A DNA stretch of 64,000 nucleotides from Tardiphaga alba (GCF_018279705.1 NZ_CP036498.1:4047001-4111000); one strand, 5' to 3'; positions 16,068-26,225 are shown, counted from the stretch's first letter. Notes: generated by a model not told the origin, from the letters alone. Numbers and translations are program-made.

Positions 16068-17758
16068 ACGCATCAGTGAGCAACTCTGTGAACGCAAGTC
16101 CTAACGACCGTCCCATCGCACTCGAAATCGAAAACCTCGTTGTCGGCGTCGGCAAGGACGGCAAAGGCAAGAAGATCATCGACGGCATTTCGCTGCAGGT
16201 GCGCGAAGGCGAGACGCTCTGCGTGGTCGGCGAAAGCGGCTCCGGCAAATCGGTGACCTCGCTCGCCACCATGGGCCTGTTGCCAAAGGATTCGCTCAAA
16301 GCCATCGGCGGCACTATCAAGCTGGTAGGCGAGGACGTGCTGAAGGCCAGCGACGGCCGCCTGCGTGATCTGCGCGCCACCACCATGGCGATGATCTTTC
16401 AGGAGCCGATGACGGCGCTCAATCCGGTCATCCCCGTGGGCAAGCAGATCGACGAAGTGCTCCGCACGCATACCGACCTGTCGGCTTCGGCGCGTCGTGC
16501 AAAAATTCTCGACATGATGGAGCAGGTTCGCCTGCCCGACGTGAAGCGGATCTATTCGTCCTATCCGCATCGCCTCTCCGGCGGCCAGCGCCAGCGCATC
16601 ATGATCGCGATGGCGCTCGTGCTCGAACCGAAGCTCCTGATCGCCGACGAACCCACGACGGCGCTCGACGTGACGACACAGGCGCAAATTCTAAAACTGA
16701 TCCGCGACCTGCAGAAGGACCACGGCACCGCCGTGCTGTTCATCACCCATGACATGGGCGTGGTCGCGGACATCGCCGACCGCGTCGCTGTGATGCGCAG
16801 CGGTCGTCTGGTGGAGACGGGGCCGCTGAAGCAGATCCTGGCCAAGCCGGAGATGGATTACACCCGCAACCTGCTATCCTCGGTGCCGAGTCTGGTGCCG
16901 CGCGCGGCACGCGCGGAAGACGGTTTCCATCCGGTGGTGCTGGAAGCCAACGAGCTCGGCAAGGTCTATCGCGAGCGCTCGTTCTTCGGTAAAGCCCGCG
17001 AAGTGCATGCGGCGAAGGACGTGACGCTGACCCTGCGCAAGGGCCGCACCCTCGGCATCGTCGGAGAGAGTGGCTCAGGCAAATCCACTGTAGCCCGCTG
17101 CATCGTCCGTCTGATCGATCCGACCTCGGGCGGTATTCGTCTCGCCGGCCGCGAGATTTCCGGCCTGTCGCGTGGCGCATTGCAACCGCACCGCAAGAAG
17201 ATCCAGATCGTATTCCAGGATCCGTATCGCTCGCTCAATCCGCGCATCACCGTTGGTGAATCCATCATCGAGGGGCCGATCAATTACGGCGTCAAGCGCT
17301 CGGTGGCGATGGCACGTGCGCGCGAATTGCTCGAACTGGTCGATCTGCCCGCGGACGCGGTGTCGCGTTATCCGCACCAGTTCTCCGGCGGCCAGCGCCA
17401 GCGTATCGCCATTGCGCGTGCGCTCGCCCTCGATCCGGAAGTTCTCGTGGCGGACGAAGCGGTGTCGGCACTCGACGTGTCGGTGCAGGCGCAGGTGCTG
17501 AAGCTGCTGGACGACATCCAGACCCGGCTTGGCATCGCGATCCTGTTCATCACCCACGATCTCCGCGTCGCCGCGCAGATCTGCGACGATGTCGCGGTGA
17601 TGCAGCACGGCAAGGTTGTGGAACAGGGGCCGGCGGCGGAAGTCCTCGCAAATCCGCAGCAGGCCTATACGAAGCAGCTGCTTGACGCAGCGCCCGGACG
17701 AGGATGGGATTTCGCCAATTTCCGTCCGGTCGATCCCGCCGTGGTGGCTTCGGCCTAA
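16064..17758 (+). CDS. Dipeptide ABC transporter ATP-binding protein, fused DppD-DppF
   Basis: 564 residues from ATG 16064, overlapping the dppC stop. Two complete ABC domains lie in one chain: Walker A motifs GESGSGKSVT and GESGSGKSTV, signatures LSGGQRQRI and FSGGQRQRI, Walker B motifs LLIADEPTTALD and VLVADEAVSALD. The oligopeptide-transporter C-terminal zone follows each domain. This fused form replaces separate DppD and DppF, as in GsiA. The first domain normally ends with a Cys cluster region in DppD; here it is short. A longer upstream reading in the same frame is only the shadow of dppC. Confidence 0.93.
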   Translation: MNASVSNSVNASPNDRPIALEIENLVVGVGKDGKGKKIIDGISLQVREGETLCVVGESGSGKSVTSLATMGLLPKDSLKAIGGTIKLVGEDVLKASDGRLRDLRATTMAMIFQEPMTALNPVIPVGKQIDEVLRTHTDLSASARRAKILDMMEQVRLPDVKRIYSSYPHRLSGGQRQRIMIAMALVLEPKLLIADEPTTALDVTTQAQILKLIRDLQKDHGTAVLFITHDMGVVADIADRVAVMRSGRLVETGPLKQILAKPEMDYTRNLLSSVPSLVPRAARAEDGFHPVVLEANELGKVYRERSFFGKAREVHAAKDVTLTLRKGRTLGIVGESGSGKSTVARCIVRLIDPTSGGIRLAGREISGLSRGALQPHRKKIQIVFQDPYRSLNPRITVGESIIEGPINYGVKRSVAMARARELLELVDLPADAVSRYPHQFSGGQRQRIAIARALALDPEVLVADEAVSALDVSVQAQVLKLLDDIQTRLGIAILFITHDLRVAAQICDDVAVMQHGKVVEQGPAAEVLANPQQAYTKQLLDAAPGRGWDFANFRPVDPAVVASA

Positions 17759-17769
17759 CCCATCCTCCC

Positions 17770-17845
17770 CGTCATTGCGAGGAGCGAAGCGACGAAGCAA
17801 TCCAGTTCTTGGCTTTCTGGATTGCTTCGCTTCGCTCGCAACGAC
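17770..17845. repeat. Interspersed palindrome, family A, copy 1
   Basis: Starts GTCATTGCGAGGAGCGAAGC, passes through GAAGCAATCCAG, and returns through CTGGATTGCTTCG to GCTCGCAACGAC. The right end is slightly decayed. It lies between the dpp operon and the M81 gene. Confidence 0.85.
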
Positions 17846-17867
17846 GACTGAAAGCATTGAGCACTTC

Positions 17868-19391
17868 ATGACCCGTATCGCCGTCGGCGGCTTCCTGCAC
17901 GAAACCAATACTTTTGCCCCTACCAAGGCCACCTATGAGGCCTTCGTGCATGGCGGCGGCTGGCCGTCGATGACCCATGGCGCCGATGTGCTGAAAGTGA
18001 TGCGCGGCATCAATGTCGGCCTGGCCGGCTTTGTCGAGGAAGCGGAAGCCCGCGGCTGGGAGCTGATCCCCACCATCGCCTGTGGCGCCAGCCCGTCGGC
18101 GCATGTCACCGAAGACGCCTATGAGCGCATCGTCGGCGAGATGATCGACGGCATCAGGAAGGCGATGCCGCTGGATGCGGTCTATCTCGATTTGCACGGC
18201 GCCATGGTGACCGAACATCTCGACGATGGCGAAGGCGAGATCGCGCGTCGCGTGCGCGAGGTCATCGGGCCGGATATTCCCTTTGTCGTGAGTCTCGATC
18301 TGCACGGCAACATCTCGCCGGAGAGCGTCGAATACACCGATGCGCTGATCGCCTATCGCACCTATCCGCATGTGGACATGGCCGATACCGGCCGCGCCTG
18401 CGCCCGTCATATGGAGCTGCTGCTCGCCGGCAACCGCTTCGCAAAAGCGTTCCGGCAACTGCCGTTCCTGATCCCGATCTCCTGGCAGTGCACCAATGAC
18501 GAGCCGACCAAGCGCATCTACCAGATGCTGGCGGCGATCGAGCATGACCAGGTGCCGACGCTCTCCTTCTGCCCCGGATTCCCCGCCGCGGATTTCGAGC
18601 ATTGCTGCCCGAGCGTGTTCGCCTATGGCGTGACTCAGGCCGATGCCGATGCGGCGGCAGACACCGTGGTCAATCTGGTGCTCGGCCATGAGAACGATTT
18701 CGACGGCAAGATCTGGCAGCCCGATGAAGGCGTGCTGCATGCGATGGAGCTCGCGAAGACACTCGACAAGCCGGTCGTCATCGCCGACACGCAAGACAAT
18801 CCCGGCGCCGGCGGCGACAGTGACACCACCGGTATGCTGCGCGCGCTGGTGAAGAACAAGGCGATCAAGGCCGCCCATGGCGTGATCTATGATCCCGCTG
18901 CCGCCAAGGCCGCGCATGAAGCCGGTGAAGGCGCAACCGTCAAACTCTCCATCGGCGGCAAGTCCGGCATTCCCGGCGATGCGCCTTATGAGAACACGTT
19001 CGTCGTCGAGAAACTCTCCGACGGCAAATTCGTCGCGCCCGGCCCCTATTACGGCGGCCGTGACATGGACATGGGCCCCTCCGCCTGCCTGCGCATCGAC
19101 GATGTCCGCGTCGTCATCTCCTCTCACAAGGCGCAGCTCGCCGATCAGGCCATGTATCGCTATGTCGGCATCGAGCCAACCGAGCAGAACATTCTGGTCA
19201 ACAAGAGCTCGGTGCATTTCCGTGCCGATTTCGAGCCGATCGCAGGCCAGCTGATGATCTGCGCGGCGCCCGGCGCGATGCCGGCGGATACATCCGTGCT
19301 GCCCTGGAAGCATTTGCGCCCCGGCATCAAGCTGAAGCCGAATGGGGCGCCGTTCACGCCTGATACTGCATCGCCGACCCTCGCTCCCTAG
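17868..19391 (+). CDS. M81-family metallopeptidase (MlrC-like)
   Basis: 507 residues from ATG 17868. The N-terminus IAVGGFLHETNTFAP is the M81 signature; DLHGAMVTEHLDDGEGE and SLDLHGNISPE hold further conserved Asp/His residues, and DTQDNPGAGGDSDTTGML marks the C-terminal domain. The prototype MlrC hydrolyses linearised microcystin, but most M81 proteins lie in peptide- or amino-acid-use operons of proteobacteria, as here beside a Dpp system. I infer a cytoplasmic role in degrading unusual imported peptides. The ribosome-binding site is weak, and repeat A1 ends only 22 bases upstream. Confidence 0.85.
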   Translation: MTRIAVGGFLHETNTFAPTKATYEAFVHGGGWPSMTHGADVLKVMRGINVGLAGFVEEAEARGWELIPTIACGASPSAHVTEDAYERIVGEMIDGIRKAMPLDAVYLDLHGAMVTEHLDDGEGEIARRVREVIGPDIPFVVSLDLHGNISPESVEYTDALIAYRTYPHVDMADTGRACARHMELLLAGNRFAKAFRQLPFLIPISWQCTNDEPTKRIYQMLAAIEHDQVPTLSFCPGFPAADFEHCCPSVFAYGVTQADADAAADTVVNLVLGHENDFDGKIWQPDEGVLHAMELAKTLDKPVVIADTQDNPGAGGDSDTTGMLRALVKNKAIKAAHGVIYDPAAAKAAHEAGEGATVKLSIGGKSGIPGDAPYENTFVVEKLSDGKFVAPGPYYGGRDMDMGPSACLRIDDVRVVISSHKAQLADQAMYRYVGIEPTEQNILVNKSSVHFRADFEPIAGQLMICAAPGAMPADTSVLPWKHLRPGIKLKPNGAPFTPDTASPTLAP

Positions 19392-19398
19392 CGAGGGT
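19377..19398 (+). terminator. Hairpin overlapping the M81 stop codon
   Basis: ACCCTCGCT and AGCGAGGGT form a 9-bp perfect stem with a 4-base loop that overlaps the TAG stop, followed by TCTTG. It may be a weak terminator or may separate expression of the M81 and M20 genes. Confidence 0.4.
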
Positions 19399-19445
19399 TC
19401 TTGAACAAGCAAGATCGTTGAAACGCTCTTATCCGAGGAAACCCC

Positions 19446-20606
19446 ATGCCCACACTCGAACGCATCGACGCTTTCGCCGACGAACTCACCGCCATCCGTC
19501 GTGATCTTCACGCGCATCCGGAAATCGGTTTTGAGGAAGTCCGCACCTCCGGCATCGTCGCCGACAAGCTCGCAAGCTGGGGCATCGACGTGCATCGCGG
19601 CCTCGGCGGCACCGGCGTTGTTGGCACGCTGAAGGGCAAGGGTTCGGGCACCAAGCGCATTGGTCTGCGCGCCGACATGGACGCGCTGCCGATGGAAGAG
19701 AACACCAATCTCGCCTGGCGCTCCACCATTCCCGGCCGCTTCCACGGTTGCGGCCATGACGGCCACACCACCATGCTGCTCGGCACCGCGCGCTATCTCG
19801 CCGAAACCCGCAATTTCGACGGCACCGTGCATTTCATCTTCCAGCCCGCCGAAGAAGGTCTCGGCGGAGCGCGCGCGATGATCAAGGACGGGCTGTTCAA
19901 GCAGTTTCCGTGTGACGAGATCTACGGCCTGCATAACGCGCCCGACATGAATCACGGCGAAGTCGGCATCTTCCCCGGCCCGGCCATGGCAGCAGCGGAC
20001 TTCTTCGACATCCATATCAAGGGCTATGGCGCACACGGCGCGATGCCGGAGCGCTCGAAGGATCCGGTAGTCATCGCAATGACGCTCGGCCAGGCGATGC
20101 AGTCCATTGTGAGCCGCAATGTCGATCCGTTCCAATCGGCCGTGTTGTCGATCACCCAGATCCATTCGGGCTCGGCCTATAACGTCATTCCCGACGACGC
20201 GAAGCTCTGCGGCACCGTGCGCTGCTTCTCGGAAACCGTACGCCAGCAGATCCGCGATCGCATGCACAAGCTCGCCGCGGGCATCGCGACCGCTTTCGAT
20301 GTCGAAATCAAGGTCGATATCCGCGACGGTTTCAGCGTGCTGGTGAATCAGGAAGAGCACAGCAAGGCCGTGGAAGACGTTGCGCGCACCATTGTCGGCG
20401 ATGCCAATGTGATCACGCGCTCGAAGCCGAAGATGGGCTCGGAAGATTTCGCCGACATGCTTCATGCCGTGCCCGGCGCTTACTTCTGGGTCGGTCATGA
20501 AGGCTCGGTGCCGGTGCACAATCCCGGCTTCTATCTCGATGACAAGATCCTCCCGATCGGTGCCAGCATGTTTGCCCGCATCATCGAAACCCGGCTGCCG
20601 GCGTAA
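19446..20606 (+). CDS. M20-family amidohydrolase (hippurate hydrolase / IAA-amino acid hydrolase type)
   Basis: 386 residues; GAGGAAACCCC precedes the ATG. RRDLHAHPEIGFEE, RADMDALPM, FHGCGHDGHT and FQPAEEGLGGA are the ordered metal and catalytic motifs of the HipO/AmhX branch, which removes acyl groups from N-acyl amino acids. KMGSEDFADML and the final HNPGFYLDD are also typical. No signal peptide, so cytoplasmic. It follows the M81 gene by 54 bases on the same strand and probably takes part in the same peptide or N-acyl amino acid breakdown. Confidence 0.92.
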   Translation: MPTLERIDAFADELTAIRRDLHAHPEIGFEEVRTSGIVADKLASWGIDVHRGLGGTGVVGTLKGKGSGTKRIGLRADMDALPMEENTNLAWRSTIPGRFHGCGHDGHTTMLLGTARYLAETRNFDGTVHFIFQPAEEGLGGARAMIKDGLFKQFPCDEIYGLHNAPDMNHGEVGIFPGPAMAAADFFDIHIKGYGAHGAMPERSKDPVVIAMTLGQAMQSIVSRNVDPFQSAVLSITQIHSGSAYNVIPDDAKLCGTVRCFSETVRQQIRDRMHKLAAGIATAFDVEIKVDIRDGFSVLVNQEEHSKAVEDVARTIVGDANVITRSKPKMGSEDFADMLHAVPGAYFWVGHEGSVPVHNPGFYLDDKILPIGASMFARIIETRLPA

Positions 20607-20611
20607 CTCTC

Positions 20612-20725
20612 CGTCATTGCGAGCACAGCGAAGCAATCCAGCCTTTTTCCGTCAGGAAGAACTGGATTGCTTCGTCGCCCTAGCGAATTGGCTTTGCCAA
20701 TTCGCCAAGGATCCTCGCAATGACG
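20612..20725. repeat. Interspersed palindrome, family A, copy 2
   Basis: GTCATTGCGAGCACAGCGAA to CCTCGCAATGAC, with an extra inner inverted repeat (GCGAATTGGC / GCCAATTCGC) that the other copies lack. Confidence 0.8.
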
Positions 20726-20787
20726 GCGTTGAACAACACGGCCGGACGTGCTTCAAAAACAATAATAATAACGGGAGAGAAACCGAC

Positions 20788-21678
20788 ATGGCCTATGAGA
20801 CCATTCTTTACAGCGTCGAGGACCAGATCCTCACCATCACGCTAAATCGCCCCGACAAGCTCAACGCCTATAACGCCACCATGCAGGCGGAGATGATCGA
20901 CGCCTTCGACAAGGCGGATGCCGACGACAATGTGCGCGCCATCATCATCACCGGCGCCGGCCGCGGGTTTTGCGCAGGCGCGGACCTATCCTCCGGCGGC
21001 AATACGTTCGACCGCGATGCGCGGCGCGGCCCGGTGCGCCGCAATGCCGATGGCAGCGTCGATTACAGCGACGAGATGGTGCGCGACGGCGGCGGACAGG
21101 TGACGCTGCGCATGTTCAAGTGCCTCAAGCCCGTCATCGGCGCCATCAATGGCCCCGCGGTCGGCATCGGCGCCACCATGCAACTCGCCATGGATATCCG
21201 CATCGCCTCGGAAAATGCGCGCTTCGGTTTCGTGTTCTCCCAGCGCGGCATTGTGCCAGAGGCCGCATCGAGCTGGTTCCTGCCGCGCATCGTCGGCATC
21301 TCCCAGGCGCTGGAATGGTGTTATTCCGGCCGCGTCTTCCCGGCGCAGGAAGCCCTCGCCGGCCGCCTCGTCAGCAAGGTGGTGCCGCATGACGAGCTGT
21401 TGCCCACCGCACGCGCGCTGGCCAAGTCGTTCATGGAGAAGACGGCGCCGGTCTCGGTCGCACTGATCCGGCAGATGATGTGGCGCCTCTCCGCCATGGA
21501 CGATCCCATGGAAGCCCACAAGATCGACAGCCGCGGCATCTATGCCCGTGGCCGCTCGGACGATGTGAAAGAAGGCGTCGTCGCCTTCCTTGAAAAACGC
21601 CCGGCGGAGTTTAAGAACAAGGTCAGCGCCGACATGCCCGATTATTTTCCGTGGTGGGACGAGCGCGGTTACAAATAG
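20788..21678 (+). CDS. Enoyl-CoA hydratase/isomerase family protein
   Basis: 296 residues from ATG 20788 (CGGGAGAGAAACCGAC upstream). The crotonase fold is clear: LNRPDKLNAYN, the first oxyanion-hole segment GAGRGFCAGADLSSGG, the second NGPAVGIGATM, and a catalytic-region Glu in GIVPEAASSW. An insertion between the two segments (RDARRGPVRRNADGSVDYSD) is somewhat long. It should hydrate or isomerise an acyl-CoA in the cytoplasm. Its place after the amidohydrolase suggests disposal of a released acyl group, but this is inference; the alpha/beta hydrolase gene follows 18 bases later. Confidence 0.9.
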   Translation: MAYETILYSVEDQILTITLNRPDKLNAYNATMQAEMIDAFDKADADDNVRAIIITGAGRGFCAGADLSSGGNTFDRDARRGPVRRNADGSVDYSDEMVRDGGGQVTLRMFKCLKPVIGAINGPAVGIGATMQLAMDIRIASENARFGFVFSQRGIVPEAASSWFLPRIVGISQALEWCYSGRVFPAQEALAGRLVSKVVPHDELLPTARALAKSFMEKTAPVSVALIRQMMWRLSAMDDPMEAHKIDSRGIYARGRSDDVKEGVVAFLEKRPAEFKNKVSADMPDYFPWWDERGYK

Positions 21679-21696
21679 GACCTTGCAAGCGAGATC

Positions 21697-22371
21697 ATGA
21701 CTTATTCGACGCCCTCCGATCGTCCATCCGAGGGCGTCGTTTTTCTGCACGGCATCAGCCGCTCCTTCCGTTCCCTCATCAAGCTGCAGCAGGCCGTGGA
21801 CAAAGCCGGCTTTGCCACGCGGAACATCGGCTATCCCAGCCGCGAGAAGCCGCTGTCCGATCTGGTGGATGACATTCATCCAGCCATCGCGCCCTTTACC
21901 GAAGCGAATGACGGCGCCACGCATTTCGTCTGCCATTCCATGGGCGGCCTGCTGGCGCGCGCCTATATCGCGCGCTATCGCCCTGCTCGGCTGGGTCGCG
22001 TGGTGATGTTGGGCACGCCGAATGGCGGCAGCGAGATCGCGGACCGGCTGAAGGACAGGATGCTCTATCGGCTGTATTTTGGCCCGGCAGGACAGCAGCT
22101 GGTGACGAAGCGCGACGCGGACACCGAAGCGCTGCTGCCACCGGTGGATTATCCCGTCGGCATCATCGCCGGCAATCGCTCGCTCGACCCCATCGCCTCG
22201 CGTTTCATGCTGCCGGGTGCGGACGACGGGCGCGTCACCGTTGAACGCACGAAGCTCGATGGGATGGCGGATCACGTCGTGATCCCGGCGTCGCATGCGT
22301 TCATGATGAAGACCAAAGCGGCGATCGCACAGACGATCGCGTTTTTGCAGGATGGCCGGTTCAATTGCTGA
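21697..22371 (+). CDS. Alpha/beta hydrolase (lipase/acyltransferase type)
   Basis: 224 residues. VVFLHGISRS forms the oxyanion strand; the nucleophile elbow is CHSMGGLLAR, with Ser in H-S-M-G-G. The catalytic His is probably in HVVIPASHAF. There is no signal peptide. Distantly related to PGAP1-like and LipA-type esterases; the substrate is unknown. It follows the enoyl-CoA hydratase by 18 bases and may be co-transcribed. Confidence 0.82.
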   Translation: MTYSTPSDRPSEGVVFLHGISRSFRSLIKLQQAVDKAGFATRNIGYPSREKPLSDLVDDIHPAIAPFTEANDGATHFVCHSMGGLLARAYIARYRPARLGRVVMLGTPNGGSEIADRLKDRMLYRLYFGPAGQQLVTKRDADTEALLPPVDYPVGIIAGNRSLDPIASRFMLPGADDGRVTVERTKLDGMADHVVIPASHAFMMKTKAAIAQTIAFLQDGRFNC

Positions 22372-22373
22372 CT

Positions 22374-22461
22374 GTAGGGTGGGCAAAGCGCAGCGTGCCC
22401 ACCGTCACGCGCACGACACTTGAAGGTGGGCACGGCGCAAGAGCGCCTTTGCCCACCCTAC
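22374..22461. repeat. Interspersed palindrome, family C, copy 1
   Basis: GTAGGGTGGGCAAAGCGCAG to GCGCCTTTGCCCACCCTAC, almost filling the 96-base gap between two convergent genes; it may serve as a bidirectional terminator. Confidence 0.85.
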
Positions 22462-22467
22462 AAAAGA

Positions 22468-24513
22468 TCAGGCCGTCTTGATCGCGGCGAGAAAACGCTC
22501 GACCTGATCGCGCATCTGGCCCGACTGGCGCGACAGATCGTCGGACGCCGCGAGCACATCGCCGGCCGATGATCCGGTGTCGCCCGCCATGTCGGTGACG
22601 CCGCTGATGGTGCGCGAGATTTCGTTGGCGCCCTGCGCAGCATGCTGGACGTTGCGCGCGATTTCCTGCGTCGCGGCGCCCTGCTCTTCCACAGCGCTGG
22701 CGATGGAAGATGCGATCTCGTTCATGGCGCCGATGGTGCCGGTAATGGCACGAATGGCATCCACGGCATCGCCGGATGACGACTGGATCGCCGCGATCTG
22801 GGTGCGGATTTCCTCGGTGGCCTTCGCTGTCTGGCCCGCAAGGCTCTTCACCTCGGACGCCACGACCGAGAAGCCGCGACCGGCCTCGCCGGCGCGCGCC
22901 GCTTCGATGGTGGCGTTGAGCGCCAGCAGATTGGTCTGGCTGGCGATTTCGGTGATGAGATTGACGACGTCGCCGATCCGCTCGGCGGCAGATGACAGCG
23001 CCATCACGGTGTCGTTGGTGCGGCCGGCCTCCTCCACCGCCTTCTGGGCGATGGCGGCGGAATGCGACACCTGACGACCGATCTCGACCACAGAACTCGA
23101 TAGCTCTTCCGCAGCCGCGGCAACGGTCTGCACATTGGTGGACGTTTCGGTGGAGGCCGCCGTCACCACCGTAGCCTGACGGATGGTTTCGCCGGCCGTG
23201 GTAGAGAGCGACTCCGCGGTGCCGTGAAGCTGCGAGGACGCCGTGGTCAACGACGACAGCAAAGCTCCGATCTCGTCATCGAAGCGACCGGTGAGCTCGG
23301 TGACGCGCGCGGTGCGCTGGCTGCGGCGGTTGATCTCCTCGGCCTCGCGGGCGCTGAGTTCATTCGTCTTGATCATATTGTCCTTGAAGAAGGCGACCGC
23401 GCGCGCCATGCCGCCGATCTCGTCGCGGCGATCGGTGCCGCCAATGTCTGTGGTCACATCACCATTGGCGAGATCGGTCATCGATGCCGATAGGTCGCCG
23501 ATCGGACGGGTGATGCTGCGTGCCATGGCCAGCACCGCAGCGCCGCTGATCAAGAGCGCCAACAGCATCAGCACCGAGGCGATTGTCAGCGTGCTGGCGG
23601 CATCGGCCTTCTTGCTTGTCACGGTCCTGGAGAGTTGATCGGCGAGACCGTCTTCGATGGCTTTCAGGAGGTCGATGCGCGCGGTGCTCGCGTCGAACCA
23701 GGTCTTGCTGTCCAGCCCCTTGAAGTCGCCGGTAAGGCCGCCCTGCTCGATGGTCTTGCGCATGGCATCGACGCGCTCGATGACGGGGCCAGCCAAGGTG
23801 CGCGTAAACAGTTCCAACGCCTGCGGCGTTGCCGATGCGCGGAAGGCAGCGAAGAAGCCTTCCTGCCCGGCCGCAAGGCCGATGCCGCGCGAAAAGGCCG
23901 GCAGTTCGAACTTGCCAGCGGCGATGGCGCCGGCATTGAGCGCCCGCTCCTGCCCTGCGCGTTCCTTGCCTTCGATCAGATTGGCATAGGCAGAGATCGC
24001 TTTGGAGATATCATCATCGCTGCTGAGCTTTGCGATGCCGGTGATGACCGCGATCTGGCGCGCAATGTTCTCGGTCATGCGGCCGACAGCGGCGGGTGGC
24101 GCGATGGAGAGTGCATCGACGTCACTGCGCAGCGCATCGAGTTTGCCGATGACGTCGGCGGCGCGATCCGCTGCCGCTGCGAGATCGCTTGCGGGTGCAC
24201 GCTTCAATTCGCCAAGTGCCGGAAGCGCGACGGCGCGTTCGACATCCGTGCGCTTCCGCTGCTCCGGCAATTCGCTGCGCATCTGCGCGCCCTTGCTGCT
24301 GAGGAAGGCGGAGGTCATGCCGCGTTCCTTTTGCAGTTCATGCACGAGGCGGCTGAGTTTCGTGACACCTGCTGCGACCGGCTGCAGCCGATCCATCTCG
24401 CCATAGACGCGCGCCTTGCTGGCGACTTCATAGGCCGCCAGCGCGGCAACGATGATCAGAGGAAGAATGGCGGAGAGAGCAATGCGATAAAGAATCTTGG
24501 TGTGCTTCAACAT
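22468..24513 (-). CDS. Methyl-accepting chemotaxis protein with nitrate/nitrite-sensing-type (NIT) domain
   Basis: 681 residues from ATG 24513 (GAGGTGACC just upstream). A membrane helix at about 8-30 is followed by a helical periplasmic domain of ~270 residues of the NIT class, starting around [20 protein letters not shown], the family signature. A second helix ([22 protein letters not shown]) leads into HAMP and then the signalling domain with the hairpin tip [22 protein letters not shown], shown here only for its core. It should sense nitrate, nitrite or a similar small ligand and signal to CheA. No che genes are nearby. Confidence 0.92.
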   Translation of the reverse strand: MLKHTKILYRIALSAILPLIIVAALAAYEVASKARVYGEMDRLQPVAAGVTKLSRLVHELQKERGMTSAFLSSKGAQMRSELPEQRKRTDVERAVALPALGELKRAPASDLAAAADRAADVIGKLDALRSDVDALSIAPPAAVGRMTENIARQIAVITGIAKLSSDDDISKAISAYANLIEGKERAGQERALNAGAIAAGKFELPAFSRGIGLAAGQEGFFAAFRASATPQALELFTRTLAGPVIERVDAMRKTIEQGGLTGDFKGLDSKTWFDASTARIDLLKAIEDGLADQLSRTVTSKKADAASTLTIASVLMLLALLISGAAVLAMARSITRPIGDLSASMTDLANGDVTTDIGGTDRRDEIGGMARAVAFFKDNMIKTNELSAREAEEINRRSQRTARVTELTGRFDDEIGALLSSLTTASSQLHGTAESLSTTAGETIRQATVVTAASTETSTNVQTVAAAAEELSSSVVEIGRQVSHSAAIAQKAVEEAGRTNDTVMALSSAAERIGDVVNLITEIASQTNLLALNATIEAARAGEAGRGFSVVASEVKSLAGQTAKATEEIRTQIAAIQSSSGDAVDAIRAITGTIGAMNEIASSIASAVEEQGAATQEIARNVQHAAQGANEISRTISGVTDMAGDTGSSAGDVLAASDDLSRQSGQMRDQVERFLAAIKTA

Positions 24514-24589
24514 GGTCACCTCGGGGATGACACACGTTTTACGCGTATAATGGTAAAGGAACCGGTGGATCGAAGTGACCAAAGTTTGG

Positions 24590-25567
24590 TCACTCCATCA
24601 GCAGTGCCACACGGCCAATTGCCTTTCGATCGGTCAACAAGCGCATCGCTTGAGCAACATCGGCAAGCGGTAACCGATCGGAAATGTTTGGACGGATCTT
24701 TCCAGCTTCGGCCCATGCGAGCAGAGTCTTGATGCGCTCTTCGCCGATCTTCGGATCGCGCCGCGCGGCTTCGCCGGCACGGACGCCGAGCACGCTGGCG
24801 CCCTTGATGAGGACGAGGTTCGTCTTCGCCACGCCAATGCCGCCGGTGAAGCCTATCACCAGCAGGCGGGCTCCCCAATTGATGCAGCGGAGGCTCTGCT
24901 CGAAAATATCACCGCCGACAGGATCGAACACGACATCGGCGCCCCGCCCGTCGGTGATGCGCTTGACAGCATCCTTGAACGGTCCGGCGCTATAGAGGAT
25001 GCCGTGATCGGCACCGCGGGCTTTGGCGACATCGAGCTTCTGCTGCGAGGATGCTGCAGCGATGACCGTGGCGCCGAGGAGCTTGCCGATCTCGACTGCG
25101 GCGAGACCAACGCCACCGCCTGCACCATGCACCAGAAGCACTTCGCTTGCGCGCAACTGCCCGCGATCCACCAGCGCATGATGCGCGGTGCCGTGCGCGG
25201 CGAGGAAGGTGGCGCCTTCCGCATAGTCGAAGGTCGAGGGCAGCGGCGTGAGTTGCGACGGCGTCACCACGACTTCCTCCGCATAGCCGCCGAAGCGCAG
25301 CTTGACGATGACGCGATCGCCGACCTTGAATCCGGTCACATCACCTGCGACCTCACTGATATCGCCAGCGGCTTCCATGCCAGGCGTGAAGGGCAGTTCG
25401 GGCTTGAGCTGATACTCGCCGGCGGCCATCAGGATATCCGGAAAGTTGATCCCAGCGGCGCGGATGCGGACGCGGACCTGGCCGGGCTTCAGCACCTGCG
25501 AGGCAAACTCTTCAAGGCGCAACGTTTCGGGCGAACCAAGTTCACGGCAGACAATCGCTTTCGGCAT
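24590..25567 (-). CDS. NADPH:quinone oxidoreductase family protein (zinc-less MDR)
   Basis: 325 residues. GroES-like N-terminal part ([20 protein letters not shown]) and Rossmann part with [20 protein letters not shown]. The zinc-binding cysteines of alcohol dehydrogenases are absent, which places it in the quinone-reductase branch. Likely reduces quinones or alpha,beta-unsaturated carbonyls with NADPH in the cytoplasm. Its ATG overlaps the stop of the DsbA-fold gene by 1 base (TGATG), so the two are coupled. Confidence 0.92.
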   Translation of the reverse strand: MPKAIVCRELGSPETLRLEEFASQVLKPGQVRVRIRAAGINFPDILMAAGEYQLKPELPFTPGMEAAGDISEVAGDVTGFKVGDRVIVKLRFGGYAEEVVVTPSQLTPLPSTFDYAEGATFLAAHGTAHHALVDRGQLRASEVLLVHGAGGGVGLAAVEIGKLLGATVIAAASSQQKLDVAKARGADHGILYSAGPFKDAVKRITDGRGADVVFDPVGGDIFEQSLRCINWGARLLVIGFTGGIGVAKTNLVLIKGASVLGVRAGEAARRDPKIGEERIKTLLAWAEAGKIRPNISDRLPLADVAQAMRLLTDRKAIGRVALLME

Positions 25568-26181
25568 CAGGCAGCACTCCGGCGCTGCAGCGCTTCGCGG
25601 ATCAGCGGCATCCGATCATTGCCGAAATACATGTCGGTCTTGTCGAGATAGATGGTGGGCGAGCCGAAGCCGCCGCGCGCCATGACTTCGTCCGTGTTGC
25701 GTTTCAATTCATCCTTGATGGCCTGCTCACTGATCCCAGCGAAGAACGGCGCGGGATCGAGACCGGTGCGCTTGCAGACTTCCGTCAGGACGTCGTCCTT
25801 CGAGATGTCCTGATCCTCGCCCCAGTAGATCTCGAACACATGGCGCGCGAAAGGCACCATGTTTTCCGGCTGTTCATGCAACAGCCAGATGCAGCCGCGC
25901 ATGGCCTTGACGCTGTTCACGGGAAACACGGTGGGCGGCATCTTGATGGCAAGGCCGGAGTGGCGTGCCCAGTCGCCGAGGTCCTTCTTCATGTAGCGCG
26001 CCTTGGCGGGCACCGGTGTTTCACGCGACGCATAGACCGACGGATTGATGGTGTTGAAAATGCCGCCTACCAGGATCGGGCGCCAGGAGATCTCGACATT
26101 GACCTCCTTCGCCAGCGGCTGGATGTTGTGGAAGGCGAGATAAGTCCAGGGGCTCGAGCAGTCGAAGAAGAATTCGATCAT
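25567..26181 (-). CDS. 2-hydroxychromene-2-carboxylate isomerase / DsbA-family protein
   Basis: 204 residues. The N-terminal FFFDCSSPWTYLAFHNIQPL is the thioredoxin-fold start of the kappa-GST/HCCA isomerase family, with Ser-Pro in place of a CxxC; YWGEDQDISKDDVL and ARGGFGSPTIYLDKTDMYFGNDR are conserved in it. Members use glutathione to isomerise aromatic breakdown products. Coupled to the quinone reductase gene, consistent with a detoxification or aromatic-breakdown pair; the substrate is not known. Confidence 0.88.
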   Translation of the reverse strand: MIEFFFDCSSPWTYLAFHNIQPLAKEVNVEISWRPILVGGIFNTINPSVYASRETPVPAKARYMKKDLGDWARHSGLAIKMPPTVFPVNSVKAMRGCIWLLHEQPENMVPFARHVFEIYWGEDQDISKDDVLTEVCKRTGLDPAPFFAGISEQAIKDELKRNTDEVMARGGFGSPTIYLDKTDMYFGNDRMPLIREALQRRSAA

Positions 26182-26225
26182 GGGGTGTTTCCTCGCTTTG
26201 TTTTCTTTGTCAACTCGCTCCCCAT

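Noticed and set aside
17868-19391. Microcystin degradation cluster (mlrABCD)
   Set aside because: Only an MlrC-family protein is present; mlrA, mlrB and mlrD are absent and M81 proteins are widespread in other contexts.
17772-20636. 954-codon ORF on the minus strand across the M81 and M20 genes
   Set aside because: Mirror frame of two clear plus-strand genes in G+C-rich DNA; its translation is His/Asp/Arg-rich with no recognisable domain.
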